Shown: positions 40,613 through 52,600 of the stretch, piece by piece
Position numbering within the stretch: the stretch's first letter is position 1
Layout of the letters: each line of letters opens with the position of its first letter
Source of the DNA: Myoxocephalus aenaeus
Taxonomy: Eukaryota; Chordata; Actinopteri; Perciformes; Cottidae
DNA length: 64,000 nucleotides
NCBI GenBank assembly: GCA_038501785.1
Contig: JBAMJR010000261.1
Location: 555,001 to 619,000 of the forward strand
Direction of reading: 5' to 3'
Translations under genes and position numbers: made by a program
The notes under the pieces: generated by a model
What the model saw: only the letters and a program-made list of their open reading frames with translations
Told to the model about the DNA's origin: nothing
The model's database searches: none

Positions 40613-43600
40613 CTCGTGTGTTCTCGTCTGCTCGTCTCTTGTGTTCTCGTCTTCTCTTCTCTTGTGTTCTCGTCTGCTCGTCTCTTGTGTTCTCGTCTTC
40701 TCTTCTCTTGTGTTCTCGTCTTCTCGTCTCTTGTGTTCTCGTCTGCTCGTCTCTTGTGTTCTCGTCTTCTCTTCTCTTGTGTTCTCGTCTGCTCGTCTCT
40801 TGTGTTCTCGTCTTCTCTTCTCTTGTGTTCTCGTCTGCTCGTCTCTTGTGTTCTCGTCTTCTCTTCTCTTGTGTTCTCGTCTTCTCGTCTCTTGTGTTCT
40901 CGTCTGCTCGTCTCTTGTGTTCTCGTCTTCTCTTCTCTTGTGTTCTCGTCTGCTCGTCTCTTGTGTTCTCGTCTTCTCTTCTCTTGTGTTCTCGTCTGCT
41001 CGTCTCTTGTGTTCTCGTCTTCTCTTCTCTTGTGTTCTCGTCTTCTCTTCTCTTGTGTTCTCGTCTTCTCGTCTCTTGTGTTCTCGTCTGCTCGTCTCTT
41101 GTGTTCTCGTCTTCTCTTCTCTTGTGTTCTCGTCTTCTCGTCTCTTGTGTTCTCGTCTGCTCGTCTCTTGTGTTCTCGTCTGCTCGTCTCTTGTGTTCTC
41201 GTCTTCTCTTCTCTTGTGTTCTCGTCTGCTCGTCTCTTGTGTTCTCGTCTGCTCGTCTCTTGTGTTCTCGTCTGCTCGTCTCTTGTGTTCTCGTCTGCTC
41301 GTCTCTTGTGTTCTCGTCTGCTCGTCTCTTGTGTTCTCGTCTTCTCTTCTCTTGTGTTCTCGTCTGCTCGTCTCTTGTGTTCTCGTCTTCTCTTCTCTTG
41401 TGTTCTCGTCTTCTCGTCTCTTGTGTTCTCGTCTGCTCGTCTCTTGTGTTCTCGTCTTCTCTTCTCTTGTGTTCTCGTCTGCTCGTCTCTTGTGTTCTCG
41501 TCTTCTCTTCTCTTGTGTTCTCGTCTGCTCGTCTCTTGTGTTCTCGTCTTCTCGTCTCTTGTGTTCTCGTCTGCTCGTCTCTTGTGTTCTCGTCTGCTCG
41601 TCTCTTGTGTTCTCGTCTGCTCGTCTCTTGTGTTCTCGTCTTCTCTTCTCTTGTGTTCTCGTCTTCTCTTCTCTTGTGTTCTCGTCTGCTCGTCTCTTGT
41701 GTTCTCGTCTTCTCTTCTCTTGTGTTCTCGTCTGCTCGTCTCTTGTGTTCTCGTCTTCTCTTCTCTTGTGTTCTCGTCTGCTCGTCTCTTGTGTTCTCGT
41801 CTTCTCTTCTCTTGTGTTCTCGTCTGCTCGTCTCTTGTGTTCTCGTCTGCTCGTCTCTTGTGTTCTCGTCTTCTCTTCTCTTGTGTTCTCGTCTGCTCGT
41901 CTCTTGTGTTCTCGTCTTCTCTTCTCTTGTGTTCTCGTCTGCTCGTCTCTTGTGTTCTCGTCTTCTCTTCTCTTGTATTCTCGTCTTCTCTTCTCTTGTG
42001 TTCTCGTCTTCTCGTCTCTTGTGTTCTCGTCTGCTCGTCTCTTGTGTTCTCGTCTGCTCGTCTCTTGTGTTCTCGTCTGCTCGTCTCTTGTGTTCTCGTC
42101 TGCTCGTCTCTTGTGTTCTCGTCTGCTCGTCTCTTGTGTTCTCGTCTGCTCGTCTCTTGTGTTCTCGTCTGCTCGTCTCTTGTGTTCTCGTCTTCTCGTC
42201 TCTTGTGTTCTCGTCTGCTCGTCTCTTGTGTTCTCGTCTGCTCGTCTCTTGTGTTCTCGTCTGCTCGTCTCTTGTGTTCTCGTCTTCTCTTCTCTTGTGT
42301 TCTCGTCTGCTCGTCTCTTGTGTTCTCGTCTTCTCTTCTCTTGTGTTCTCGTCTGCTCGTCTCTTGTGTTCTCGTCTGCTCGTCTCTTGTGTTCTCGTCT
42401 GCTCGTCTCTTGTGTTCTCGTCTTCTCTTCTCTTGTGTTCTCGTCTTCTCTTCTCTTGTGTTCTCGTCTGCTCGTCTCTTGTGTTCTCGTCTGCTCGTCT
42501 CTTGTGTTCTCGTCTTCTCGTCTCTTGTGTTCTCGTCTGCTCGTCTCTTGTGTTCTCGTCTTCTCTTCTCTTGTGTTCTCGTCTGCTCGTCTCTTGTGTT
42601 CTCGTCTGCTCGTCTCTTGTGTTCTCGTCTTCTCTTCTCTTGTGTTCTCGTCTGCTCGTCTCTTGTGTTCTCGTCTTCTCTTCTCTTGTGTTCTCGTCTT
42701 CTCTTCTCTTGTGTTCTCGTCTTCTCTTCTCTTGTGTTCTCGTCTTCTCTTCTCTTGTGTTCTCGTCTGCTCGTCTCTTGTGTTCTCGTCTGCTCGTCTC
42801 TTGTGTTCTCGTCTGCTCGTCTCTTGTGTTCTCGTCTGCTCGTCTCTTGTGTTCTCGTCTTCTCTTCTCTTGTGTTCTCGTCTTCTCGTCTCTTGTGTTC
42901 TCGTCTGCTCGTCTCTTGTGTTCTCGTCTGCTCGTCTCTTGTGTTCTCGTCTTCTCTTCTCTTGTGTTCTCGTCTGCTCGTCTCTTGTGTTCTCGTCTTC
43001 TCTTCTCTTGTGATCTCGTCTGCTCGTCTCTTGTGTTCTCGTCTTCTCGTCTCTTGTGTTCTCGTCTTCTCTTCTCTTGTGTTCTCGTCTGCTCGTCTCT
43101 TGTGTTCTCGTCTGCTCGTCTCTTGTGTTCTCGTCTGCTCGTCTCTTGTGTTCTCGTCTTCTCTTCTCTTGTGTTCTCGTCTTCTCGTCTCTTGTGTTCT
43201 CGTCTGCTCGTCTCTTGTGTTCTCGTCTGCTCGTCTCTTGTGTTCTCGTCTTCTCTTCTCTTGTGTTCTCGTCTGCTCGTCTCTTGTGTTCTCGTCTTCT
43301 CGTCTCTTGTGTTCTCGTCTGCTCGTCTCTTGTGTTCTCGTCTTCTCTTCTCTTGTGTTCTCGTCTGCTCGTCTCTTGTGTTCTCGTCTTCTCGTCTCTT
43401 GTGTTCTCGTCTGCTCGTCTCTTGTGTTCTCGTCTTCTCTTCTCTTGTGTTCTCGTCTGCTCGTCTCTTGTGTTCTCGTCTGCTCGTCTCTTGTGTTCTC
43501 GTCTTCTCTTCTCTTGTGTTCTCGTCTGCTCGTCTCTTGTGTTCTCGTCTGCTCGTCTCTTGTGTTCTCGTCTTCTCTTCTCTTGTGTTCTCGTCTGCTC

Positions 43601-46600
43601 GTCTCTTGTGTTCTCGTCTGCTCGTCTCTTGTGTTCTCGTCTGCTCGTCTCTTGTGTTCTCGTCTTCTCGTCTCTTGTGTTCTCGTCTGCTCGTCTCTTG
43701 TGTTCTCGTCTTCTCTTCTCTTGTGTTCTCGTCTGCTCGTCTCTTGTGTTCTCGTCTTCTCTTCTCTTGTGTTCTCGTCTTCTCTTCTCTTGTGTTCTCG
43801 TCTGCTCGTCTCTTGTGTTCTCGTCTGCTCGTCTCTTGTGTTCTCGTCTTCTCTTCTCTTGTGTTCTCGTCTGCTCGTCTCTTGTGTTCTCGTCTGCTCG
43901 TCTCTTGTGTTCTCGTCTGCTCGTCTCTTGTGTTCTCGTCTTCTCTTCTCTTGTGTTCTCGTCTGCTCGTCTCTTGTGTTCTCGTCTGCTCGTCTCTTGT
44001 GTTCTCGTCTGCTCGTCTCTTGTGTTCTCGTCTGCTCGTCTCTTGTGTTCTCGTCTTCTCTTCTCTTGTGTTCTCGTCTGCTCGTCTCTTGTGTTCTCGT
44101 CTTCTCTTCTCTTGTGTTCTCGTCTGCTCGTCTCTTGTGTTCTCGTCTTCTCTTCTCTTGTGTTCTCGTCTGCTCGTCTCTTGTGTTCTCGTCTTCTCTT
44201 CTCTTGTGTTCTCGTCTGCTCGTCTCTTGTGTTCTCGTCTTCTCTTCTCTTGTGTTCTCGTCTTCTCTTCTCTTGTGTTCTCGTCTGCTCGTCTCTTGTG
44301 TTCTCGTCTTCTCTTCTCTTGTGTTCTCGTCTGCTCGTCTCTTGTGTTCTCGTCTTCTCTTCTCTTGTGTTCTCGTCTTCTCGTCTCTTGTGTTCTCGTC
44401 TTCTCTTCTCTTGTGTTCTCGTCTGCTCGTCTCTTGTGTTCTCGTCTTCTCTTCTCTTGTGTTCTCGTCTGCTCGTCTCTTGTGTTCTCGTCTGCTCGTC
44501 TCTTGTGTTCTCGTCTTCTCTTCTCTTGTGTTCTCGTCTGCTCGTCTCTTGTGTTCTCGTCTTCTCTTCTCTTGTGTTCTCGTCTTCTCTTCTCTTGTGT
44601 TCTCGTCTGTTCGTCTCTTGTGTTCTCGTCTGCTCGTCTCTTGTGTTCTCGTCTGCTCGTCTCTTGTGTTCTCGTCTTCTCTTCTCTTGTGTTCTCGTCT
44701 GCTCGTCTCTTGTGTTCTCGTCTGCTCGTCTCTTGTGTTCTCGTCTGCTCGTCTCTTGTGTTCTCGTCTGCTCGTCTCTTGTGTTCTCGTCTTCTCGTCT
44801 CTTGTGTTCTCGTCTGCTCGTCTCTTGTGTTCTCGTCTGCTCGTCTCTTGTGTTCTCGTCTTCTCTTCTCTTGTGTTCTCGTCTGCTCGTCTCTTGTGTT
44901 CTCGTCTGCTCGTCTCTTGTGTTCTCGTCTTCTCTTCTCTTGTGTTCTCGTCTGCTCGTCTCTTGTGTTCTCGTCTGCTCGTCTCTTGTGTTCTCGTCTT
45001 CTCTTCTCTTGTGTTCTCGTCTGCTCGTCTCTTGTGTTCTCGTCTTCTCGTCTCTTGTGTTCTCGTCTTCTCTTCTCTTGTGTTCTCGTCTGCTCGTCTC
45101 TTGTGTTCTCGTCTTCTCTTCTCTTGTGTTCTCGTCTGCTCGTCTCTTGTGTTCTCGTCTTCTCGTCTCTTGTGTTCTCGTCTGCTCGTCTCTTGTGTTC
45201 TCGTCTTCTCTTCTCTTGTGTTCTCGTCTGCTCGTCTCTTGTGTTCTCGTCTGCTCGTCTCTTGTGTTCTCGTCTGCTCGTCTCTTGTGTTCTCGTCTGC
45301 TCGTCTCTTGTGTTCTCGTCTGCTCGTCTCTTGTGTTCTCGTCTTCTCTTCTCTTGTGTTCTCGTCTGCTCGTCTCTTGTGTTCTCGTCTTCTCTTCTCT
45401 TGTGTTCTCGTCTGCTCGTCTCTTGTGTTCTCGTCTTCTCGTCTCTTGTGTTCTCGTCTGCTCGTCTCTTGTGTTCTCGTCTTCTCTTCTCTTGTGTTCT
45501 CGTCTGCTCGTCTCTTGTGTTCTCGTCTGCTCGTCTCTTGTGTTCTCGTCTTCTCTTCTCTTGTGTTCTCGTCTTCTCGTCTCTTGTGTTCTCGTCTGCT
45601 CGTCTCTTGTGTTCTCGTCTTCTCTTCTCTTGTGTTCTCGTCTGCTCGTCTCTTGTGTTCTCGTCTGCTCGTCTCTTGTGTTCTCGTCTGCTCGTCTCTT
45701 GTGTTCTCGTCTGCTCGTCTCTTGTGTTCTCGTCTGCTCGTCTCCTGTGTTCTCGTCTGCTCGTCTCTTGTGTTCTCGTCTTCTCTTCTCTTGTGTTCTC
45801 GTCTGCTCGTCTCTTGTGTTCTCGTCTGCTCGTCTCTTGTGTTCTCGTCTTCTCTTCTCTTGTGTTCTCGTCTGCTCGTCTCTTGTGTTCTCGTCTTCTC
45901 TTCTCTTGTGTTCTCGTCTTCTCTTCTCTTGTGTTCTCGTCTGCTCGTCTCTTGTGTTCTCGTCTTCTCTTCTCTTGTGTTCTCGTCTGCTCGTCTCTTG
46001 TGTTCTCGTCTGCTCGTCTCTTGTGTTCTCGTCTTCTCTTCTCTTGTGTTCTCGTCTTCTCTTCTCTTGTGTTCTCGTCTGCTCGTCTCTTGTGTTCTCG
46101 TCTGCTCGTCTCTTGTGTTCTCGTCTTCTCTTCTCTTGTGTTCTCGTCTTCTCTTCTCTTGTGTTCTCGTCTGCTCGTCTCTTGTGTTCTCGTCTGCTCG
46201 TCTCTTGTGTTCTCGTCTTCTCTTCTCTTGTGTTCTCGTCTGCTCGTCTCTTGTGTTCTCGTCTGCTCGTCTCTTGTGTTCTCGTCTTCTCTTCTCTTGT
46301 GTTCTCGTCTGCTCGTCTCTTGTGTTCTCGTCTGCTCGTCTCTTGTGTTCTCGTCTTCTCGTCTCTTGTGTTCTCGTCTGCTCGTCTCTTGTGTTCTCGT
46401 CTGCTCGTCTCTTGTGTTCTCGTCTTCTCTTCTCTTGTGTTCTCGTCTGCTCGTCTCTTGTGTTCTCGTCTTCTCTTCTCTTGTGTTCTCGTCTGCTCGT
46501 CTCTTGTGTTCTCGTCTGCTCGTCTCTTGTGTTCTCGTCTGCTCGTCTCTTGTGTTCTCGTCTGCTCGTCTCTTGTGTTCTCGTCTTCTCTTCTCTTGTG

Positions 46601-49600
46601 TTCTCGTCTGCTCGTCTCTTGTGTTCTCGTCTGCTCGTCTCTTGTGTTCTCGTCTTCTCTTCTCTTGTGTTCTCGTCTGCTCGTCTCTTGTGTTCTCGTC
46701 TGCTCGTCTCTTGTGTTCTCGTCTTCTCTTCTCTTGTGTTCTCGTCTGCTCGTCTCTTGTGTTCTCGTCTGCTCGTCTCTTGTGTTCTCGTCTGCTCGTC
46801 TCTTGTGTTCTCGTCTTCTCTTCTCTTGTGTTCTCGTCTTCTCTTCTCTTGTGTTCTCGTCTGCTCGTCTCTTGTGTTCTCGTCTGCTCGTCTCTTGTGT
46901 TCTCGTCTTCTCGTCTCGTGTGTTCTCGTCTGCTCGTCTCTTGTGTTCTCGTCTTCTCGTCTCGTGTGTTCTCGTCTTCTCTTCTCTTGTGTTCTCGTCT
47001 TCTCTTCTCTTGTGTTCTCGTCTGCTCGTCTCTTGTGTTCTCGTCTTCTCGTCTCTTGTGTTCTCGTCTTCTCTTCTCTTGTGTTCTCGTCTGCTCGTCT
47101 CTTGTGTTCTCGTCTGCTCGTCTCTTGTGTTCTCGTCTGCTCGTCTCTTGTGTTCTCGTCTTCTCTTCTCTTGTGTTCTCGTCTTCTCGTCTCTTGTGTT
47201 CTCGTCTTCTCTTCTCTTGTGTTCTCGTCTGCTCGTCTCTTGTGTTCTCGTCTGCTCGTCTCTTGTGTTCTCGTCTGCTCGTCTCTTGTGTTCTCGTCTT
47301 CTCTTCTCTTGTGTTCTCGTCTTCTCGTCTCTTGTGTTCTCGTCTGCTCGTCTCTTGTGTTCTCGTCTGCTCGTCTCTTGTGTTCTCGTCTTCTCTTCTC
47401 TTGTGTTCTCGTCTTCTCGTCTCTTGTGTTCTCGTCTGCTCGTCTCTTGTGTTCTCGTCTGCTCGTCTCTTGTGTTCTCGTCTGCTCGTCTCTTGTGTTC
47501 TCGTCTGCTCGTCTCTTGTGTTCTCGTCTTCTCGTCTCTTGTGTTCTCGTCTGCTCGTCTCTTGTGTTCTCGTCTTCTCTTCTCTTGTGTTCTCGTCTGC
47601 TCGTCTCTTGTGTTCTCGTCTTCTCTTCTCTTGTGTTCTCGTCTGCTCGTCTCTTGTGTTCTCGTCTGCTCGTCTCTTGTGTTCTCGTCTTCTCGTCTCT
47701 TGTGTTCTCGTCTGCTCGTCTCTTGTGTTCTCGTCTTCTCTTCTCTTGTGTTCTCGTCTGCTCGTCTCTTGTGTTCTCGTCTTCTCTTCTCTTGTGTTCT
47801 CGTCTGCTCGTCTCTTGTGTTCTCGTCTTCTCTTCTCTTGTGTTCTCGTCTGCTCGTCTCTTGTGTTCTCGTCTGCTCGTCTCTTGTGTTCTCGTCTGTT
47901 CGTCTCTTGTGTTCTCGTCTGCTCGTCTCTTGTGTTCTCGTCTTCTCTTCTCTTGTGTTCTCGTCTGCTCGTCTCTTGTGTTCTCGTCTTCTCTTCTCTT
48001 GTGTTCTCGTCTGCTCGTCTCTTGTGTTCTCGTCTGCTCGTCTCTTGTGTTCTCGTCTGCTCGTCTCTTGTGTTCTCGTCTGCTCGTCTCTTGTGTTCTC
48101 GTCTTCTCTTCTCTTGTGTTCTCGTCTGCTCGTCTCTTGTGTTCTCGTCTTCTCTTCTCTTGTGTTCTCGTCTGCTCGTCTCTTGTGTTCTCGTCTTCTC
48201 TTCTCTTGTGTTCTCGTCTTCTCGTCTCTTGTGTTCTCGTCTGCTCGTCTCTTGTGTTCTCGTCTTCTCGTCTCTTGTGTTCTCGTCTGCTCGTCTCTTG
48301 TGTTCTCGTCTTCTCTTCTCTTGTGTTCTCGTCTGCTCGTCTCTTGTGTTCTCGTCTTCTCGTCTCTTGTGTTCTCGTCTGCTCGTCTCTTGTGTTCTCG
48401 TCTTCTCTTCTCTTGTGTTCTCGTCTGCTCGTCTCTTGTGTTCTCGTCTTCTCTTCTCTTGTGTTCTCGTCTTCTCGTCTCTTGTGTTCTCGTCTGCTCG
48501 TCTCTTGTGTTCTCGTCTTCTCTTCTCTTGTGTTCTCGTCTGCTCGTCTCTTGTGTTCTCGTCTTCTCTTCTCTTGTGTTCTCGTCTGCTCGTCTCTTGT
48601 GTTCTCGTCTTCTCGTCTCTTGTGTTCTCGTCTGCTCGTCTCTTGTGTTCTCGTCTTCTCTTCTCTTGTGTTCTCGTCTGCTCGTCTCTTGTGTTCTCGT
48701 CTTCTCTTCTCTTGTGTTCTCGTCTGCTCGTCTCTTGTGTTCTCGTCTTCTCGTCTCTTGTGTTCTCGTCTGCTCGTCTCTTGTGTTCTCGTCTTCTCTT
48801 CTCTTGTGTTCTCGTCTGCTCGTCTCTTGTGTTCTCGTCTGCTCGTCTCTTGTGTTCTCGTCTGCTCGTCTCTTGTGTTCTCGTCTTCTCTTCTCTTGTG
48901 TTCTCGTCTGCTCGTCTCTTGTGTTCTCGTCTTCTCTTCTCTTGTGTTCTCGTCTGCTCGTCTCTTGTGTTCTCGTCTTCTCGTCTCTTGTGTTCTCGTC
49001 TGCTCGTCTCTTGTGTTCTCGTCTTCTCTTCTCTTGTGTTCTCGTCTGCTCGTCTCTTGTGTTCTCGTCTGCTCGTCTCTTGTGTTCTCGTCTTCTCTTC
49101 TCTTGTGTTCTCGTCTTCTCTTCTCTTGTGTTCTCGTCTGTTCGTCTCTTGTGTTCTCGTCTGCTCGTCTCTTGTGTTCTCGTCTGTTCGTCTCTTGTGT
49201 TCTCGTCTGCTCGTCTCTTGTGTTCTCGTCTGCTCGTCTCTTGTGTTCTCGTCTTCTCTTCTCTTGTGTTCTCGTCTGCTCGTCTCTTGTGTTCTCGTCT
49301 TCTCTTCTCTTGTGTTCTCGTCTGCTCGTCTCTTGTGTTCTCGTCTGCTCGTCTCTTGTGTTCTCGTCTTCTCTTCTCTTGTGTTCTCGTCTGCTCGTCT
49401 CTTGTGTTCTCGTCTTCTCTTCTCTTGTGTTCTCGTCTGCTCGTCTCTTGTGTTCTCGTCTTCTCGTCTCTTGTGTTCTCGTCTGCTCGTCTCTTGTGTT
49501 CTCGTCTTCTCTTCTCTTGTGTTCTCGTCTGCTCGTCTCTTGTGTTCTCGTCTTCTCTTCTCTTGTGTTCTCGTCTTCTCTTCTCTTGTGTTCTCGTCTG

Positions 49601-52600
49601 CTCGTCTCTTGTGTTCTCGTCTGCTCGTCTCTTGTGTTCTCGTCTGCTCGTCTCTTGTGTTCTCGTCTTCTCTTCTCTTGTGTTCTCGTCTGCTCGTCTC
49701 TTGTGTTCTCGTCTTCTCTTCTCTTGTGTTCTCGTCTGCTCGTCTCTTGTGTTCTCGTCTTCTCTTCTCTTGTGTTCTCGTCTTCTCTTCTCTTGTGTTC
49801 TCGTCTGCTCGTCTCTTGTGTTCTCGTCTTCTCTTCTCTTGTGTTCTCGTCTGCTCGTCTCTTGTGTTCTCGTCTGCTCGTCTCTTGTGTTCTCGTCTTC
49901 TCTTCTCTTGTGTTCTCGTCTTCTCTTCTCTTGTGTTCTCGTCTGCTCGTCTCTTGTGTTCTCGTCTGCTCGTCTCTTGTGTTCTCGTCTTCTCTTCTCT
50001 TGTGTTCTCGTCTTCTCTTCTCTTGTGTTCTCGTCTGCTCGTCTCTTGTGTTCTCGTCTTCTCTTCTCTTGTGTTCTCGTCTGCTCGTCTCTTGTGTTCT
50101 CGTCTGCTCGTCTCTTGTGTTCTCGTCTTCTCTTCTCTTGTGTTCTCGTCTGCTCGTCTCTTGTGTTCTCGTCTGCTCGTCTCTTGTGTTCTCGTCTGTT
50201 CGTCTCTTGTGTTCTCGTCTGCTCGTCTCTTGTGTTCTCGTCTTCTCGTCTCTTGTGTTCTCGTCTGCTCGTCTCTTGTGTTCTCGTCTGCTCGTCTCTT
50301 GTGTTCTCGTCTTCTCTTCTCTTGTGTTCTCGTCTTCTCGTCTCTTGTGTTCTCGTCTGCTCGTCTCTTGTGTTCTCGTCTTCTCGTCTCTTGTGTTCTC
50401 GTCTGCTCGTCTCTTGTGTTCTCGTCTTCTCTTCTCTTGTGTTCTCGTCTTCTCTTCTCTTGTGTTCTCGTCTGTTCGTCTCTTGTGTTCTCGTCTGCTC
50501 GTCTCTTGTGTTCTCGTCTGTTCGTCTCTTGTGTTCTCGTCTGCTCGTCTCTTGTGTTCTCGTCTGCTCGTCTCTTGTGTTCTCGTCTGCTCGTCTCTTG
50601 TGTTCTCGTCTGCTCGTCTCTTGTGTTCTCGTCTGCTCGTCTCTTGTGTTCTCGTCTTCTCTTCTCTTGTGTTCTCGTCTGCTCGTCTCTTGTGTTCTCG
50701 TCTGCTCGTCTCTTGTGTTCTCGTCTGCTCGTCTCTTGTGTTCTCGTCTTCTCTTCTCTTGTGTTCTCGTCTGCTCGTCTCTTGTGTTCTCGTCTGCTCG
50801 TCTCTTGTGTTCTCGTCTGCTCGTCTCTTGTGTTCTCGTCTGTTCGTCTCTTGTGTTCTCGTCTGCTCGTCTCTTGTGTTCTCGTCTTCTCTTCTCTTGT
50901 GTTCTCCTCTGCTCGTCTCTTGTGTTCTCGTCTTCTCTTCTCTTGTGTTCTCGTCTGCTCGTCTCTTGTGTTCTCGTCTGCTCGTCTCTTGTGTTCTCGT
51001 CTTCTCGTCTCTTGTGTTCTCGTCTTCTCTTCTCTTGTGTTCTCGTCTTCTCTTCTCTTGTGTTCTCGTCTTCTCTTCTCTTGTGTTCTCGTCTTCTCTT
51101 CTCTTGTGTTCTCGTCTTCTCTTCTCTTGTGTTCTCGTCTGCTCGTCTCTTGTGTTCTCGTCTTCTCGTCTCTTGTGTTCTCGTCTTCTCTTCTCTTGTG
51201 TTCTCGTCTGCTCGTCTCTTGTGTTCTCGTCTTCTCTTCTCTTGTGTTCTCGTCTTCTCTTCTCTTGTGTTCTCGTCTTCTCTTCTCTTGTGTTCTCGTC
51301 TGCTCGTCTCTTGTGTTCTCGTCTGCTCGTCTCTTGTGTTCTCGTCTTCTCTTCTCTTGTGTTCTCGTCTTCTCTTCTCTTGTGTTCTCGTCTGCTCGTC
51401 TCTTGTGTTCTCGTCTTCTCGTCTCTTGTGTTCTCGTCTGCTCGTCTCTTGTGTTCTCGTCTTCTCTTCTCTTGTGTTCTCGTCTTCTCTTCTCTTGTGT
51501 TCTCGTCTGCTCGTCTCTTGTGTTCTCGTCTGTTCGTCTCTTGTGTTCTCGTCTGCTCGTCTCTTGTGTTCTCGTCTTCTCTTCTCTTGTGTTCTCGTCT
51601 TCTCTTCTCTTGTGTTCTCGTCTGCTCGTCTCTTGTGTTCTCGTCTTCTCTTCTCTTGTGTTCTCGTCTTCTCTTCTCTTGTGTTCTCGTCTGCTCGTCT
51701 CTTGTGTTCTCGTCTGCTCGTCTCTTGTGTTCTCGTCTGCTCGTCTCTTGTGTTCTCGTCTTCTCTTCTCTTGTGTTCTCGTCTGCTCGTCTCTTGTGTT
51801 CTCGTCTTCTCTTCTCTTGTGTTCTCGTCTGCTCGTCTCTTGTGTTCTCGTCTTCTCTTCTCTTGTGTTCTCGTCTTCTCTTCTCTTGTGTTCTCGTCTG
51901 CTCGTCTCTTGTGTTCTCGTCTTCTCTTCTCTTGTGTTCTCGTCTGCTCGTCTCTTGTGTTCTCGTCTGCTCGTCTCTTGTGTTCTCGTCTTCTCTTCTC
52001 TTGTGTTCTCGTCTTCTCTTCTCTTGTGTTCTCGTCTGCTCGTCTCTTGTGTTCTCGTCTGCTCGTCTCTTGTGTTCTCGTCTTCTCTTCTCTTGTGTTC
52101 TCGTCTTCTCTTCTCTTGTGTTCTCGTCTGCTCGTCTCTTGTGTTCTCGTCTTCTCTTCTCTTGTGTTCTCGTCTGCTCGTCTCTTGTGTTCTCGTCTGC
52201 TCGTCTCTTGTGTTCTCGTCTTCTCTTCTCTTGTGTTCTCGTCTGCTCGTCTCTTGTGTTCTCGTCTGCTCGTCTCTTGTGTTCTCGTCTGTTCGTCTCT
52301 TGTGTTCTCGTCTGCTCGTCTCTTGTGTTCTCGTCTTCTCGTCTCTTGTGTTCTCGTCTGCTCGTCTCTTGTGTTCTCGTCTGCTCGTCTCTTGTGTTCT
52401 CGTCTTCTCTTCTCTTGTGTTCTCGTCTTCTCGTCTCTTGTGTTCTCGTCTGCTCGTCTCTTGTGTTCTCGTCTTCTCGTCTCTTGTGTTCTCGTCTGCT
52501 CGTCTCTTGTGTTCTCGTCTTCTCTTCTCTTGTGTTCTCGTCTTCTCTTCTCTTGTGTTCTCGTCTGTTCGTCTCTTGTGTTCTCGTCTGCTCGTCTCTT